Part shown: piece by piece, positions 12,001 to 21,094 of the stretch
Layout: every line of letters begins with the position of its first letter
Numbering within the stretch: the stretch's first letter is position 1
Assembly (NCBI GenBank): GCA_958430865.1
Contig: CAUDNR010002124.1
Location: 62,341 to 89,551 of the forward strand
DNA from: Entrophospora sp. SA101
Lineage: Eukaryota; Glomeromycota; Glomeromycetes; Entrophosporales; Entrophosporaceae
Direction: 5' to 3'
Length of the DNA stretch: 27,211 nucleotides
Made by a program: the position numbers and the translations under genes
Notes under the pieces: model-generated
What the model saw: the letters and a program-made list of their open reading frames with translations, nothing else
Databases searched by the model: none
Told to the model about the DNA's origin: nothing

Positions 12001-12267
12001 GATTATGATTATGATTATGATTATGGTCGTAGTATTAATAGTAGTATTAGCGGTGGTGGTGGTGGTAATTCAATCAAGAAAGCGGCAACATATTTATCAT
12101 CGTCGTCGTCGTCATCGTCATCGTCATCATTGAATAATAATAAAGATTATTCGACGTCAACTAAGCCAAGAAAACCCAATAATAATGGTAGCTTTCGAAA
12201 AGAAGAATTGAATAGAGGGACGAGAGGAGGAAGAGGGAAAAGAAGAGACGAAAGGAGGAAGATATAA
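9091..12267 (+). CDS. F-box/LRR protein with long Trp-dotted disordered tail
   Basis: A single-exon frame of 1058 residues. Residues about 18-60 look like an F-box (hydrophobic LHSKIIKQIAQFL, then LCLVNKTWSPVAKSVLW), the SKP1-binding part of SCF ubiquitin ligases. Residues about 130-480 form Cys-containing leucine-rich repeats of the AMN1/Grr1 type (for example LSQNCPKLKEILVIGC, LTNLILQNCPHLIDENI, MKNIGLSKCSYITDDSI), expected to bind substrate. A low-complexity Asn insert interrupts the first repeats (9600-9670). From about residue 530 the protein is disordered: Asp, Asn, Ser and Tyr-Asp runs, nine tryptophans (W640, 651, 743, 756, 814, 833, 860, 913, 923) in G/S/D/N/P contexts, and a basic GTRGGRGKRRDERR end. 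Many fungal F-box/LRR proteins lack such a tail. The stop at 12265-12267 may not be the true end (see 12212-12496). The F-box call is by eye. Confidence 0.8.
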   Translation: MKNVWDLEEVVTTPNSALRLHSKIIKQIAQFLESQLDRYNLCLVNKTWSPVAKSVLWSEPNFKTPDSLRFFLRAVKESRQCALRVQSLNLCAPEENITSDIFLPVLNSERQEHKIMSTYVISRPNFILNLVKICENVQKIKVYGWNLSDNHLQSLSQNCPKLKEILVIGCNTNINNGNDVNNNNNNQNQDQNQTQLITHKAFYSSINYMHDLCVLDLDGDFNLSDGFAEILPTRCPMLASLKLSTKSMTEKGFDSLAKKFTKLTNLILQNCPHLIDENIESFVKKNPKLQKLQLLSKGLTIKTFQVVIYYAKELVYFDFRCLQEEISILPNEMQWLRPVCHNLDTLILENLPIDDHIISTIVIHCKKMKNIGLSKCSYITDDSINSIASNQKNLCLINLVECRNITDLSLKYLGGGGNQTSNNNNSSSHSIAHVIIDSCGSFAPEAIHWFVNVSPKLEKIILHGMPSIINSFIYQFSAEYQQKKQQNGIYNSIDAKAKCTVEKENIKKLAKFQLKHFNGNSIAHYDNDDDNNSIDDDDDDDDKILLLKFSKDKLIKLSLELGLPTNVIDRAFKKVFSETNNYQDISTNKNRNNNNKNDKLRNGENLQKISDTKHTFITTATATATTSSISASAQHRHDSWTTVIKKTRSCWSSINIKLPSLHCPPPPKQLLNPSTPSSYFLPIPNNDNNNIQKEKKGYRKEVAQSRSIYDNNNDNDHAVEVGNDKQVNNELKSTTIKGYKSSWNKPIGGEDDLGGWADFGIQSRHDDYNNKDKDAVVVDSHQQNISKLFISPDSINNDCDVNDDKEILVDIGTWDSLTTDTTKTTSSSSSSSWSNQTKLLNDVKINKKISEPGSVIDMIWDSSATEQSNSDNTIEVEEEEESIKKSVYSKNKNETMTVANNKKVVIDDDDEGWGTPPESAIAWNDPRQGYCLEMIEKQNKTKFCVQRKNGRDDNGDDYDYDYDYDYDYGYDYDYDYDYGRSINSSISGGGGGNSIKKAATYLSSSSSSSSSSSLNNNKDYSTSTKPRKPNNNGSFRKEELNRGTRGGRGKRRDERRKI
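11959..12024 (+). repeat. GATTAT hexanucleotide tandem repeat inside the F-box gene
   Basis: About eleven in-frame GATTAT units, with one variant unit near the middle (GATTACGGTTAT), encode a Tyr-Asp dipeptide run at residues about 957-978. The unit length is a multiple of three, so copy-number change keeps the frame. Confidence 0.9.
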
Positions 12268-12496
12268 AGCTAGCCATAAAAAAAATCATAATCAAAAGCG
12301 TGTATGCATTGATGATGAAATCCTAGATCCTAAAGATTATCCTGATGATGATGATGATGATGATAATGACAATAATGAATTTTGGAGAGAAAGAAAGAAC
12401 CATTATTTATTATCTTTATCATTATCAACTGTAAAAGCAATAATGATTGTAGGCAAAGTAATCATCAAATGTCAAATACATGTTGTAATAATCTAA
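12212..12496 (+). other. Open frame-2 continuation overlapping the F-box gene end
   Basis: The second forward frame is open from 12212 to the stop at 12494-12496. It overlaps the last 56 bp of the F-box gene in a purine-only stretch (12215-12262). Moving into this frame would replace the annotated end by GGRYKASHKKNHNQKR, then VCIDDEILDPKDYP, an Asp run and NNEFWRERKNH. The Asp/Asn-rich style and basic start match the upstream tail. It may be the real C-terminus reached through a one-base sequence error, a genuine frameshift, or an unrecognised intron whose length leaves remainder 1. It could also be chance in biased sequence. Confidence 0.35.
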
Positions 12497-13468
12497 AAAT
12501 ATAATTAAAAAAATTAATGCGTAATTTTTTTTATTTAAAATAATTATGAACATTAAAAATAATTTAAATAAAACTTTTTTTGCATAATCAATATATAAAT
12601 TTTTGTTAAAGCAACTTTGTATCATGCTTTTTTATTACACAACATGAGCTTATTACTGGTAGTCACGGGATTTATGAAGCAAAAACGGGAAATCTATTGC
12701 GGTTTTCTCTAACTATGTCTTGTATTTTAAATTCAGGGAGGCAAAACTACAAATTTTCAGTAAAGCGGCCTATTTATTTTCTTTGGCCACCGAAATTCAG
12801 GACCTTAGTTTAAGCAGAGTTTACCAAGATGATTCATGTTGAAAATTTACATCTTATTCATCCCCAACCTGTTATAATAACAATTGACTGTAAAAATTTC
12901 TTTTTGCAGTAATATTTGAATTATAATTGTTTAAAAGGCCAATCATTGCTGCATCACTAATACCGTAAGGACTCATTTTTGTATCCAGCTAGATTAACGT
13001 CCGGAAGTTTTTATTTTTGGAAAAAGAAGATGAAGAAGTTATGTCTTCTTCCATATGCTATTTGGTAAAAAGGGAATATGATTTATCAATTGTAGCTCAT
13101 GACCCAAGGTCTAGTCTTTTTGCTCATTAATTGGATACAGTGATTCACTAATAGTTTGTTTCTAACACTATGGCATGTGATTGAAGTGCATATACATGTG
13201 ATGGGAAATTCGCTTATTATTCATCACGTTACTATCATCATCACACACAATATTTAAAGTTTTTCTTTTATATTTAAATAACTGAGAAAGTTTTCATTCA
13301 GATGTTATTATACAATTAATGTTTTATATTTCTATTTTTTTTTTTCAAACGTTGTAAACACAATTGTAAATAATAACCAAATTTTTACACACGCATATAT
13401 TATATTTATACATATTGATTGATAAGGGAAATTTTCAAAAAAAACAGTTCTTCATTTAATTAAATAAA
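12497..13468. other. Spacer between the F-box gene and CMC4
   Basis: AT-rich spacer of about 970 bp without a convincing gene. Its middle (12640-13200) is less AT-biased than its ends and contains one copy of a diverged dispersed repeat (12775-12970). A T/A-rich tract from 13250 on precedes CMC4 and probably contains its promoter. Confidence 0.4.
12775..12970 (-). repeat. Dispersed repeat copy A (decayed, minus orientation)
   Basis: Read on the minus strand, this segment shares an ordered series of words with 16546-16885 on the plus strand: GGTATTAG-GATGCAGCA, a TGCAAAAA-AGAAA-TTTTT block, ACAGTCAA, GAATAAGATG-AAATTT, ATCATCTTG and AAGGTCCTGAATTT. The minus strand begins with an open stretch (ATG at about 12976: MSPYGISDAAMIGLL, later NSNITAKRNFYSQ) that soon meets stops. 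It therefore looks like a broken piece of a repeated coding element. I do not recognise the family. Confidence 0.5.
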
Positions 13469-13690
13469 ATGTTCAACAGGGAAAAAGTTCAACGACAACA
13501 TCAGAAAGAAGAAAGTTGTCATAAGGAAGCATGTGCAATCCAAGCCTGTCTTCAAAAAAACAATTATCAAGAGTCAAAATGTCAAGAATCGATTAATCAA
13601 TTGTATCAATGCTGTGAAAAATTATTGAAATCAGGTGGAGAATCAGCAAGTTGTTCAAAGAAGATAATGAAAAATAAGGATTTTTTGTAA
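13469..13690 (+). CDS. CMC4: CMC4-like twin CX9C mitochondrial protein
   Basis: A 73-residue intronless gene. The cysteines C17, C22, C27, C38, C48, C49 and C62 reproduce the CMC4 (p8MTCP1) pattern. The two CX9C motifs are C17-x9-C27 and C38-x9-C48, the extra pair is C22/C49, and a last Cys lies near the end. Motif text such as ACAIQACLQKNNYQESKCQ also fits this family. These proteins enter the mitochondrial intermembrane space through the Mia40/Erv1 disulfide relay and fold as a helical hairpin. The precise role of Cmc4 is poorly defined. There is no presequence, as expected for the class. The ATG is preceded by an A/T-rich leader and no upstream in-frame ATG competes. Yeast Cmc4 is of similar length. 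Confidence 0.9.
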   Translation: MFNREKVQRQHQKEESCHKEACAIQACLQKNNYQESKCQESINQLYQCCEKLLKSGGESASCSKKIMKNKDFL

Positions 13691-14584
13691 TAAATGGTAT
13701 AAATATATATATATAAACAAACAACAAAAAAAATTTGTTTTTTTTATTTATTTTTGGATTACATAATAATTTTTTTAGAGGAGTGAAACACAAAAGGCAA
13801 GTTCCACCACATTTTTTTACACATAATAATATACTGTAAGCATTATTAGTAGTTTATGTTTATGATAGTAAAGGCTTACTTAATTAACAACCGTTTAATT
13901 GGGTTAATTAGTTGATTAGTTTGTTTTGACTCACAAGCCAAACAACATACACTTGCATCAACGTATGCACATTATATTATGTTAATACATTATTATCTAA
14001 TCCTAATATTTTTGACGTTTTTTTTTTGGTTTGTAATTTAGAAAATTCACTATTATTTACTTTATTAATTTGGTATTTCATTATTCTCATCTAATTCATT
14101 GTTATTACACATGTATATATTAATTAATTTTATGTAATAATATTTAATAGGATTTAGTTTACAAATTTCAATTAATGAATGAATAATAAATTATGAACCA
14201 GCATTTTTATTTGTAATCATCATTATCCAGAAATCAGAAATTCAAAAAAAAAAGTGGAGGCATTTCTTTAATTGGAAAAGGTTACTGAAAAGTAACAGTA
14301 ATTGGATTTTTCATACATACATATACTCACACACACATAAATCGTAATGGCTAAGTTCATTATATGTATGTATTGTATGTAAGTTATGTAAATTTATTGG
14401 AAGAACAAACAATCTTAATAATGAATTGGAGGAGTGTGTGATGAATAACATATATATGTTTAGTTGATCAACGCAATTAGCAGCAATTAGCCTTCAGTAA
14501 AATTTATCAATTAATTTATAATTCAGTCAGTTGATGTTTAACAATTTAAATATAGAATATAGCAGTCATCAGTCAATTAAATTG

Positions 14585-14656
14585 ACCAATTAACCAATTA
14601 ACCAATTAACCAATATTAACCAATTAACCAATTAACCAACCAACCAATCAACCAAT
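14585..14656 (+). repeat. ACCAATTA octamer tandem repeat
   Basis: About nine imperfect copies of an ACCAATTA unit. One unit is altered in the middle and the last ones shorten to ACCA/ATCA forms. CCAAT-like cores recur every 8 bp, but no gene starts nearby, so this is simply a minisatellite-like tract. Confidence 0.85.
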
Positions 14657-15694
14657 CTATAAATCAGTGTTAAATTTATTATTATTTTATAATGAATAAT
14701 TGACAAAATTTAATTAGTAAGTCATTTCAATCTGTTGTATCAGAGATTTTTAGTAATATAAAAAAAATTTACATATGCAATTGCATGTATTTTATAGATA
14801 TATAAAGGGAAGGGCAACACCATTCCTTTTTCCCGCAATTTTTTCTTTTGTAAGGTGACGGTTCTTTATGTGAGTGATGCGAGTGATATGAGTAAATATT
14901 TAATTATAACCTTTTGTTTCGATGAGGGTACGCATAATAATAATATGTGGTGTGCGTGCGTAAAAAAAAATTTTTTTCAAGGTTCCACCCAAAAACAAAA
15001 AAAAAATTTTTTTTTATTAATGATTGTGAGTATATTTTTAAATATGATTGATATATATGATTGATTGATATATGAAAATGGTGGGATGATGAAACGATGT
15101 GGTTCGAATTATAAACAGTAGATAGATGATGAAATAATGATGATACAACGAGTATTATTAATATATAAAGTTCAGCAGGCAATTGCCGAATCTCAAATGC
15201 TAAGAGACATTATTAATATTATTATTATTTACAATATGTAGATCTTGTACAATATAATAACAATTATGTACAGTGCGTGTTTCCCATTAATTGTTTTTTT
15301 TTAATTGTTTTTTTTTAATTAATTGTTTATATTAATATTTATATATTGTTTATATTGTTTAATAATATTTATTTGTCACTCAAACAAGTGGAAATTGGAG
15401 TTAATAGCAGAAAAAATTTCATGGTAAATTACAAGTAAATAATAAAAATATAACAATCGGATTTATATTTTATTAACAATAACAATAATTATCAACATTG
15501 TTGTTGTTGATCGAGGGAGAATTAATTATGGAAGGAATTAAAGGGAAGCGGAAGAAATTGGTAATTAAAGAGAAAAGAACTAGACTATACTATAATAATT
15601 ATTCAATGAATATATGTCTACAAATGTCTGCAGTTGTACGGCGAGTCTCAATTTAGCGGTATCTTTTGAATTTCTTCGTTGATATTTAAAAGTA

Positions 15695-15960
15695 GACTGT
15701 AATACATACATGCCCTATGATTTGTTTTGTCATACAAACAAAAAATATGACCCTAGTAGATAGATGACCATCTAATTTTATCTTTTCGATTTTCGATCAA
15801 TGGATTATTCAAAAATTTTCAAGAAATCGTCCACTTATTTCTGAAAGCATAAGTAACTATGACAAAAGTGGTTTTTGACAAAATTTTCAAATAACATGAT
15901 CAGCAAAGGTATTATATGAAAAACTGCCATAAATATATGACCTTCATATATGTTACAGTC
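15695..15960. mobile_element. 266-bp TA-flanked MITE
   Basis: Terminal inverted repeats begin GACTGTAATACATACATG on the left. The complement of the right end reads GACTGTAA-CATATATG (two bases shorter). The dinucleotide TA lies immediately outside each end (15693-15694 and 15961-15962), as expected for Tc1/mariner/pogo-type target duplication. The inside has no long frame, so the element would need a transposase in trans. Confidence 0.7.
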
Positions 15961-16017
15961 TATTAACTTGATATAGACCGATGATGATAAAAATAAACAA
16001 TTATTTTATTTTTATAT

Positions 16018-16022
<5 letters not shown>

Positions 16023-16050
<28 letters not shown>
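16023..16050. repeat. (TA)n microsatellite
   Basis: An uninterrupted TA dinucleotide run of 28 bp in non-coding DNA. Confidence 0.95.
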
Positions 16051-16055
<5 letters not shown>

Positions 16056-16144
16056 AATAATGAAAAGTGGATCAGCTGTTTAGAAATGCCCGTTATGATG
16101 AAAATCGATGTAAATCTTTACCAAAAAAAAAACCAATTTTGTTT

Positions 16145-16426
16145 TTACAATTTTCTTTCTTTTATAATCTCAAAAATTATATGCAATCTAATCTGGCTGT
16201 GACTATTTTCAAATGCAAAGAGACATGAATCATTCTGACACGAGTTCACCCAAGAACTCACAAACTGGTGTTGGTTACCTTTAAAACCACTAGTAAGACA
16301 CTGTGCCCAACTCAAACTAGATAATTTAAAGGGATGTGATTTCATCCCTTCATCTTCTAAACAACCTCTGCTTGGGAAAGCTCTTAAAATCAAAACTTTA
16401 TCTCCAATTTGGAGGAAACAGACCAT
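16145..16426 (-). pseudogene. Possible gene fragment, unrecognised
   Basis: A 93-codon minus-strand frame lies in a less AT-rich island. Residues such as GDKVLILRAFPSRGCLEDEG and HPFKLSSLSWAQCLTSGF have a balanced, protein-like composition (Trp, Cys, Gly, Pro), unlike chance frames nearby, which are Ile/Asn/Tyr-rich. I do not recognise a family. No splice-linked neighbour exon is evident, and the last residues (about 16145-16200) return to AT-rich noise. It may be a relic of a gene or transposon. Confidence 0.25.
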
Positions 16427-16545
16427 ATTAAAATGGATCAGTGCTGCTCAATGGACATATATATAACAAATGTTTATAAATATAAAAACCCAATATATGT
16501 TTGTGTGATAATTATCAGAAAATTTTTGAAGATCCTGATCTCAAA

Positions 16546-16885
16546 TTACCCTTTATGGTATTAGAGATGCAGCAGCAAATGATTGATCAAAATTCAAACA
16601 TACAAATATTGCTGCAAAAAAAGAAAATTTTTAATTAAAATTTAGATCTAAAAAAAGGCAAATCACAGTCAACTATCATTATGGAGGAAAGAATAAGATG
16701 CAAATTTCATTCCTTGAAAGAATTAAATCAAATGGGAAGATATTAATTAAAAAAGTATGACTGTAATTTCACCATATGAACCAAAATCATCTTGATGAAT
16801 TCTGTCTGCTTGTGTATCCCAAACCATTTTAAATTAAGGCTGATACCAAGGTCCTGAATTTTTGGTGGTTTAAGAGAATAGAGGT
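16546..16885 (+). repeat. Dispersed repeat copy B (decayed, plus orientation)
   Basis: The second copy of the repeat seen at 12775-12970, in the opposite orientation and about 3.6 kb away. The same words occur in the same order, but copy B is longer (340 against 196 bp) because of AT-rich insertions around 16632-16665 and 16715-16785. One frame reads YGIRDAAAND then stop, parallel to YGISDAAMIG in copy A, and TNIAAKKENF parallels SNITAKRNF. This suggests both descend from coding sequence. Confidence 0.5.
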
Positions 16886-18119
16886 ACTAGCGTCATTTCT
16901 CTTGATGCAGAAGTGAGAACTTCATGATTAAATGTAACTAAAGTGGTGAGGTTATAGAATGAAAAGAACAGGATCCTGCTCATGATAAAACAAATAAACA
17001 TAAAAGATCACCAAGCTCACAAGAAAATTTGTAATCTTGTAGATGAATGTCATTAAGTTACTTGCGAATGTAAGGTGGTTATTAGTAAAATGTGTGATGT
17101 TGTGGGCGCATCAAAACAAAATTTGGGACCCTCAAAGTATATTACGGCCCGATATGTAGATCTAAAGTAATACAACAAAGAGAGACGCAGAAGTAGGCTT
17201 TTACTTGGGTATAGGGTTCAAATTTTTTTAATTTTAAATTTTGTGTAATAAAAAAAATGTGATACAAAATTTTTTAAAAAAATCACACAATATAATAATA
17301 TAGTATAAATAATAATAATATAACATATAATAAATATAATATAAAATTAAAATTAATCATAACTACAATATTATTATCAGATCTACAGGAAAAGCACTTA
17401 CCTCCTCCCCACCTGTTGACTACTAATCACAAATTTTTTTAATTAATTAATTTAATTGTTTATTTTATTATCTACTATTAATCTAATAATAACAATATTT
17501 TTTATCTTGATAATCTTTTTCTTTATATGCTAAATATAGTTAGAATAAACTAACTGGTAAAGGTAGCTTAACTAGGTAAAATTCATTAATATTAATGAAC
17601 ATTTGGTTAGTAGAGAAGTTTATTTTTATGTTACAGACAAAGAGGGTTTGTTAATGAAATCGGAAATTTAAAATTTAATTTAAGTTTTAAACTCAATTAA
17701 AGAGTAAATCATATGTAACATTTATTCAGTAGGGAAATTTTAGAAATCAAACAATATAATAATATAACAAAAATCAAAAGGCCCGATAACACAAACTCGA
17801 TCGATAATTTATATGACATCACTATTATGGTATTAAACAATTGCTGCTAATTTGATTCCTAAAATTTCTTTGTTCGTTCACTTTATCTTAGTATTTAATG
17901 GACAATAGCGTATTGTCTTCGTGTTAATTTAATTTAATTTTCTAACCAAATTTAAATAAACCATTCATTATATAATATTATTATTGTTTCACTAAATCTT
18001 TATCCTCCCAGAAATGTTTCTTCTAGAACAAACCATATGTGATATAATTGTTATAATATATAATAAGATGATTATAGTATGATGCTAATATATTAATATT
18101 ATTAGAAAATCTACACGTT

Positions 18120-18300
18120 ACCAAACCATCTTCTCTCTTTTTCTCCTCCACACATCAAAAACAAGTCATCTTCACCTTTATCGTAAGCTACGTAATTGAT
18201 TTTTATAATATCATACGATAATAATTAATCGAAGACAATTTGTTAATATTTGACTTATTTCCAATTTTGACAATTTGTTTTGTTTATTTTTTTTATTTAG
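18120..18300 (+). promoter_or_regulatory. Possible transcript leader with intron
   Basis: A CT-rich stretch (18127-18180) unlike its surroundings is followed by a good 5' splice site (GTAAGC at 18183) and a T-rich tract ending in AG (18299-18300). This resembles a 5' leader with an intron, but I cannot link it to a coding exon; the secreted protein gene starts 1.6 kb further on. Low confidence. Confidence 0.2.
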
Positions 18301-18661
18301 GTTTATTTATTTTTTTTTATTGTAATTTTTTATTGTATAAATAGCTCTCAAGCCATCTTAAACAGGTTTTTTAACTTGAATAAAACTTAAAATAAAAATA
18401 ATGTATTATATAATCATTTTTTTATATAAATAAACATATAAAAATTTTTTTTAAAAAAAAAACTTACAGTTAAGATTTTATGTCGATTTTTTTAACATTT
18501 TTTTTTTGAACATTTTATTCGTAATTTAATTAAAATTATCAAATAAATTTTCTTTTCAAAAAACTTTCTTTCCTTCTACTTTATCATTATATTATTCTTT
18601 ATAAAGGCCCAACATACATACATGTATATGTATATGTATATATATATATATATCAAAAAAT

Positions 18662-18740
18662 AAATATATAAATAATATAAATAATATAAATAATATAAAT
18701 ATAAATCATATAAATAATATAAATAAAAATAAAAATAAAA
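18662..18740. repeat. AT-only tandem repeat (ATAAATAATA units)
   Basis: Imperfect 10-bp units of A and T follow a TA/TG run at 18618-18651. Non-coding simple-sequence DNA. Confidence 0.8.
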
Positions 18741-19101
18741 AACAAATAAATCACAAATTAATTAATTGACTTTGTTTTTTTTTTAATTTGTTCCCTTATT
18801 TTTTATTTTAGATTAAATATTTAAGGATTTATTTATTTCTTATAATAAAAAATCAATTAAATTGATATGCAAACAGTAGGAGAAGGCGAAGCACCGAAAA
18901 TGAAGGAGTAAACAAACATTAATAAAAAATATTAATAAATACCATGATCATACAAGTGCAGTCAGCATAAATCAATGATTTGCTCAAAATAGATTGATAA
19001 ATTTGATTTTGATGTGTTTTTTTAATTGGTGTTTGGAAATCTCATAAAATTATTAAAGAAAAGAGTGAAAAATCTTGCAATTATTTCTTTTTCCATTACT
19101 G

Positions 19102-19320
19102 CTAATTGTTACTAATATAAACAGTAGGTATTAAAATATCACGTGAAAGCTCATCGAAAATTTGTACAAATTTGGTAGCGTGATATGTTGTACTGAAATC
19201 TTTAAAATCTATCCATCTATTTACACTATAAAAAGCTGGCTGATTACAACAAATAAAGTTATTTGTTTGTTTATAAAAAATGCGCGTGAATTTCTCTTTC
19301 CGAATAATAAAGAATAACAA
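19102..19320 (-). pseudogene. Short frame, possible gene fragment
   Basis: A 72-codon minus-strand frame whose second half (NRWIDFKDFSTTYHATKFVQ, then IFDELSRDIL) has a protein-like composition. No domain is recognised and no partner exon is evident. It may be a fragment of a gene, or chance. Confidence 0.2.
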
Positions 19321-19595
19321 GGATACTATAATATATTAAATAATAAAATAAATAATTAGATAATTATCACGCTTATTATTCTAATTATCTATTTTTCTTA
19401 TTTTTTCCTCCTTCCTTTCTTTTCTTTTGCTTTTTGTATCCGTCGCTTACTCGATCAAGTTTAGTTTGTTTTTTTTTGATACCTATCATGATATAGTATT
19501 TCTTTTTAATAATTAATATATATATTTTTTCACGCATATTCACACACGCGCAGTTTATTTATATATATATACACCACCTACCTTGTTATATATAA

Positions 19596-19600
<5 letters not shown>

Positions 19601-19627
<27 letters not shown>
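19601..19627. repeat. (TA)n microsatellite
   Basis: A pure TA run of 27 bp, about 270 bp upstream of the secreted acidic protein gene. Confidence 0.95.
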
Positions 19628-19631
<4 letters not shown>

Positions 19632-19894
19632 TAAAAAATCTTATAAACTCATAAAGACTTGTTATTACTATTTATTTTTTTCCTGAAATCAAAAACTTAA
19701 TCGAAACGCAATAAATCAAATCAAATTAAATCAAATCAATCATCAAAAATCTTTATATCAAAATCCAATTAATCCCTTAATCTGTCTTTCAATTCAAAAA
19801 AATTCAAAAAAATCTTTTCTTAAAAATTTTTTCCTACTTATCTATTTATTTTCTATTTAATTATTATTATTTTAAAATAATAATAGTATTAACA

Positions 19895-21094
19895 ATGGCT
19901 ATTAAATCGATTGGATTAGCACTTATTGGGTTCGTCTCCTCGTTTATTCCTTCTGCACTATTTGCATTTACTTTTGTTTCTCAAGATGAAGGAAAAAAAC
20001 AACCAGAACATTATCGTAATAACAATAATAATAGGAATAATTGCAGGAATAAAATTTATCCTGTTAACACTATCGGTAATGGTAAGGATAATGGTGGCAG
20101 CATCATAAACCAGGATAATATTAGTATAAGGAATGATATTGACAGTAAAATTGATGATGATGGTGATTATGATGATAATTTTAATGAAGGCGATAGTAAT
20201 AGTAAAAATGATATTAGTAATAGTGGTATTGTAAATGATTATTATGATTATGATAATTATGATGATGAAAATCAACTTAAAAGCCCATTTTTTCAAACTC
20301 TACAAAAATCACAAACTCAAGTTCATCATCATCATCCTCAAAATTTAACCGAGTATGAAACTGAGTATGGATATCAAGAAAAAGAAGAAAACATGCCAAA
20401 ATCAATTCATTATAACCAATATCCTTTTTTAACAGATGGTTTAACAGATAGTGATGAAGTTAGTAATGACATTAATGATGTTAGAATTATTAGTAATATA
20501 AACAGCGGCAGCACTAGTAGTGAGGATGAAGGTGAACAAAATAGTAATGATCATAGTTATATAGATAATAAGGAGTATGAGGATAATTCGTCGAAATTTG
20601 GATATTATTTAGAAGGTTGGGATTATACAAATAATGATGAGGAGAATGAGAATGAATTGGACGAGAATGAGAATGAATTGGACGAGAATGTGAATGAATT
20701 GGACGAGAATGTGAATGAATTATATGAATTGGATTATGATGAATCTGATTATGATGAATCTGATGAATCAGACGAGGATGAAGAGTTAGACTACGATGAA
20801 TTGGAATTGATAATGAAAAAGATACTTGCTTGTGAAAACGATAGTTCAGATGAAAATTTAGAATATAGTGACGATGAAACTGAAACTGAAGATGAAGATG
20901 TTGGAGATGATTATTATTATTATAATAATTATAATTACACTGATGGAAAGGATAAAGATGAAACATCAATTAAATGTAAAAAAAATAAGAAGCTATTATT
21001 ATCATTATTTAATCAATTTAATAATAATAATAATAATAATAATAACAACAACAGAAATCGTTGTTGTTACGAAAGTAGCACAATAGTTGTTTAA
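19895..21094 (+). CDS. Predicted secreted, acidic Asn/Asp-rich protein
   Basis: A single-exon frame of 399 residues. Residues 5-28 (SIGLALIGFVSSFIPSALFA and onward) form a hydrophobic segment behind a Lys. This fits a signal peptide, or less likely an N-terminal anchor. The rest is disordered: Asn-rich, then Asp/Asn/Ser-rich, a His run at about residue 143, a tandem seven-residue repeat NELDENE/NELDENV (about 250-281), DYDES/DESDED blocks, and a short basic plus poly-Asn end with CC. No catalytic or binding domain was recognised. Such a protein could be a secreted or wall-associated acidic protein. An effector role is only speculation. Low-complexity sequence can keep frames open by chance, but the start with a clean signal-like segment argues for a real gene. 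Confidence 0.55.
   Translation: MAIKSIGLALIGFVSSFIPSALFAFTFVSQDEGKKQPEHYRNNNNNRNNCRNKIYPVNTIGNGKDNGGSIINQDNISIRNDIDSKIDDDGDYDDNFNEGDSNSKNDISNSGIVNDYYDYDNYDDENQLKSPFFQTLQKSQTQVHHHHPQNLTEYETEYGYQEKEENMPKSIHYNQYPFLTDGLTDSDEVSNDINDVRIISNINSGSTSSEDEGEQNSNDHSYIDNKEYEDNSSKFGYYLEGWDYTNNDEENENELDENENELDENVNELDENVNELYELDYDESDYDESDESDEDEELDYDELELIMKKILACENDSSDENLEYSDDETETEDEDVGDDYYYYNNYNYTDGKDKDETSIKCKKNKKLLLSLFNQFNNNNNNNNNNNRNRCCYESSTIVV
20642..20737 (+). repeat. 21-bp in-frame tandem repeat
   Basis: About four and a half units of a 21-bp sequence (GACGAGAATGWGAATGAATTG) encode a heptad-like NELDEN(E/V) repeat. The last two units share the Glu-to-Val change, indicating recent duplication inside the array. 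Confidence 0.9.

Larger units (their letters stand above)
13691..19894. other. 6.2-kb gene-poor, repeat-rich region
   Basis: No intact conserved gene was found. The region is mostly very AT-rich, with tandem repeats (14585-14656, 16023-16050, 18618-18651, 18662-18740, 19601-19627), a TA-flanked MITE (15695-15960), and a less AT-rich island at 16230-17220. The island contains a possible gene fragment and a diverged dispersed repeat. A pyrimidine-rich segment with a good donor and acceptor (18120-18300) may be a leader of an unrecognised transcript. A 14-codon open stretch at 18867-18911 is too short to call. Confidence 0.5.

Noticed and set aside
11921..12133. Forward frame with Met-Ile repeats
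   Set aside because: An out-of-frame reading of the GATTAT repeat in the F-box gene.
14585..14656. Regular repeat considered as a CRISPR array or telomere-like tract
   Set aside because: 8-bp units without spacers, and not a telomere sequence; plain tandem repeat.
18867..18911. 14-codon open stretch MQTVGEGEAPKMKE followed by a possible GTAAAC donor
   Set aside because: No matching downstream exon could be found; too short to support a gene.
20514..20969. Minus-strand frame of 151 codons rich in His/Tyr/Pro
   Set aside because: It is the antisense reading of the Asp/Glu/Asn repeats of the secreted acidic protein; the composition is a by-product.
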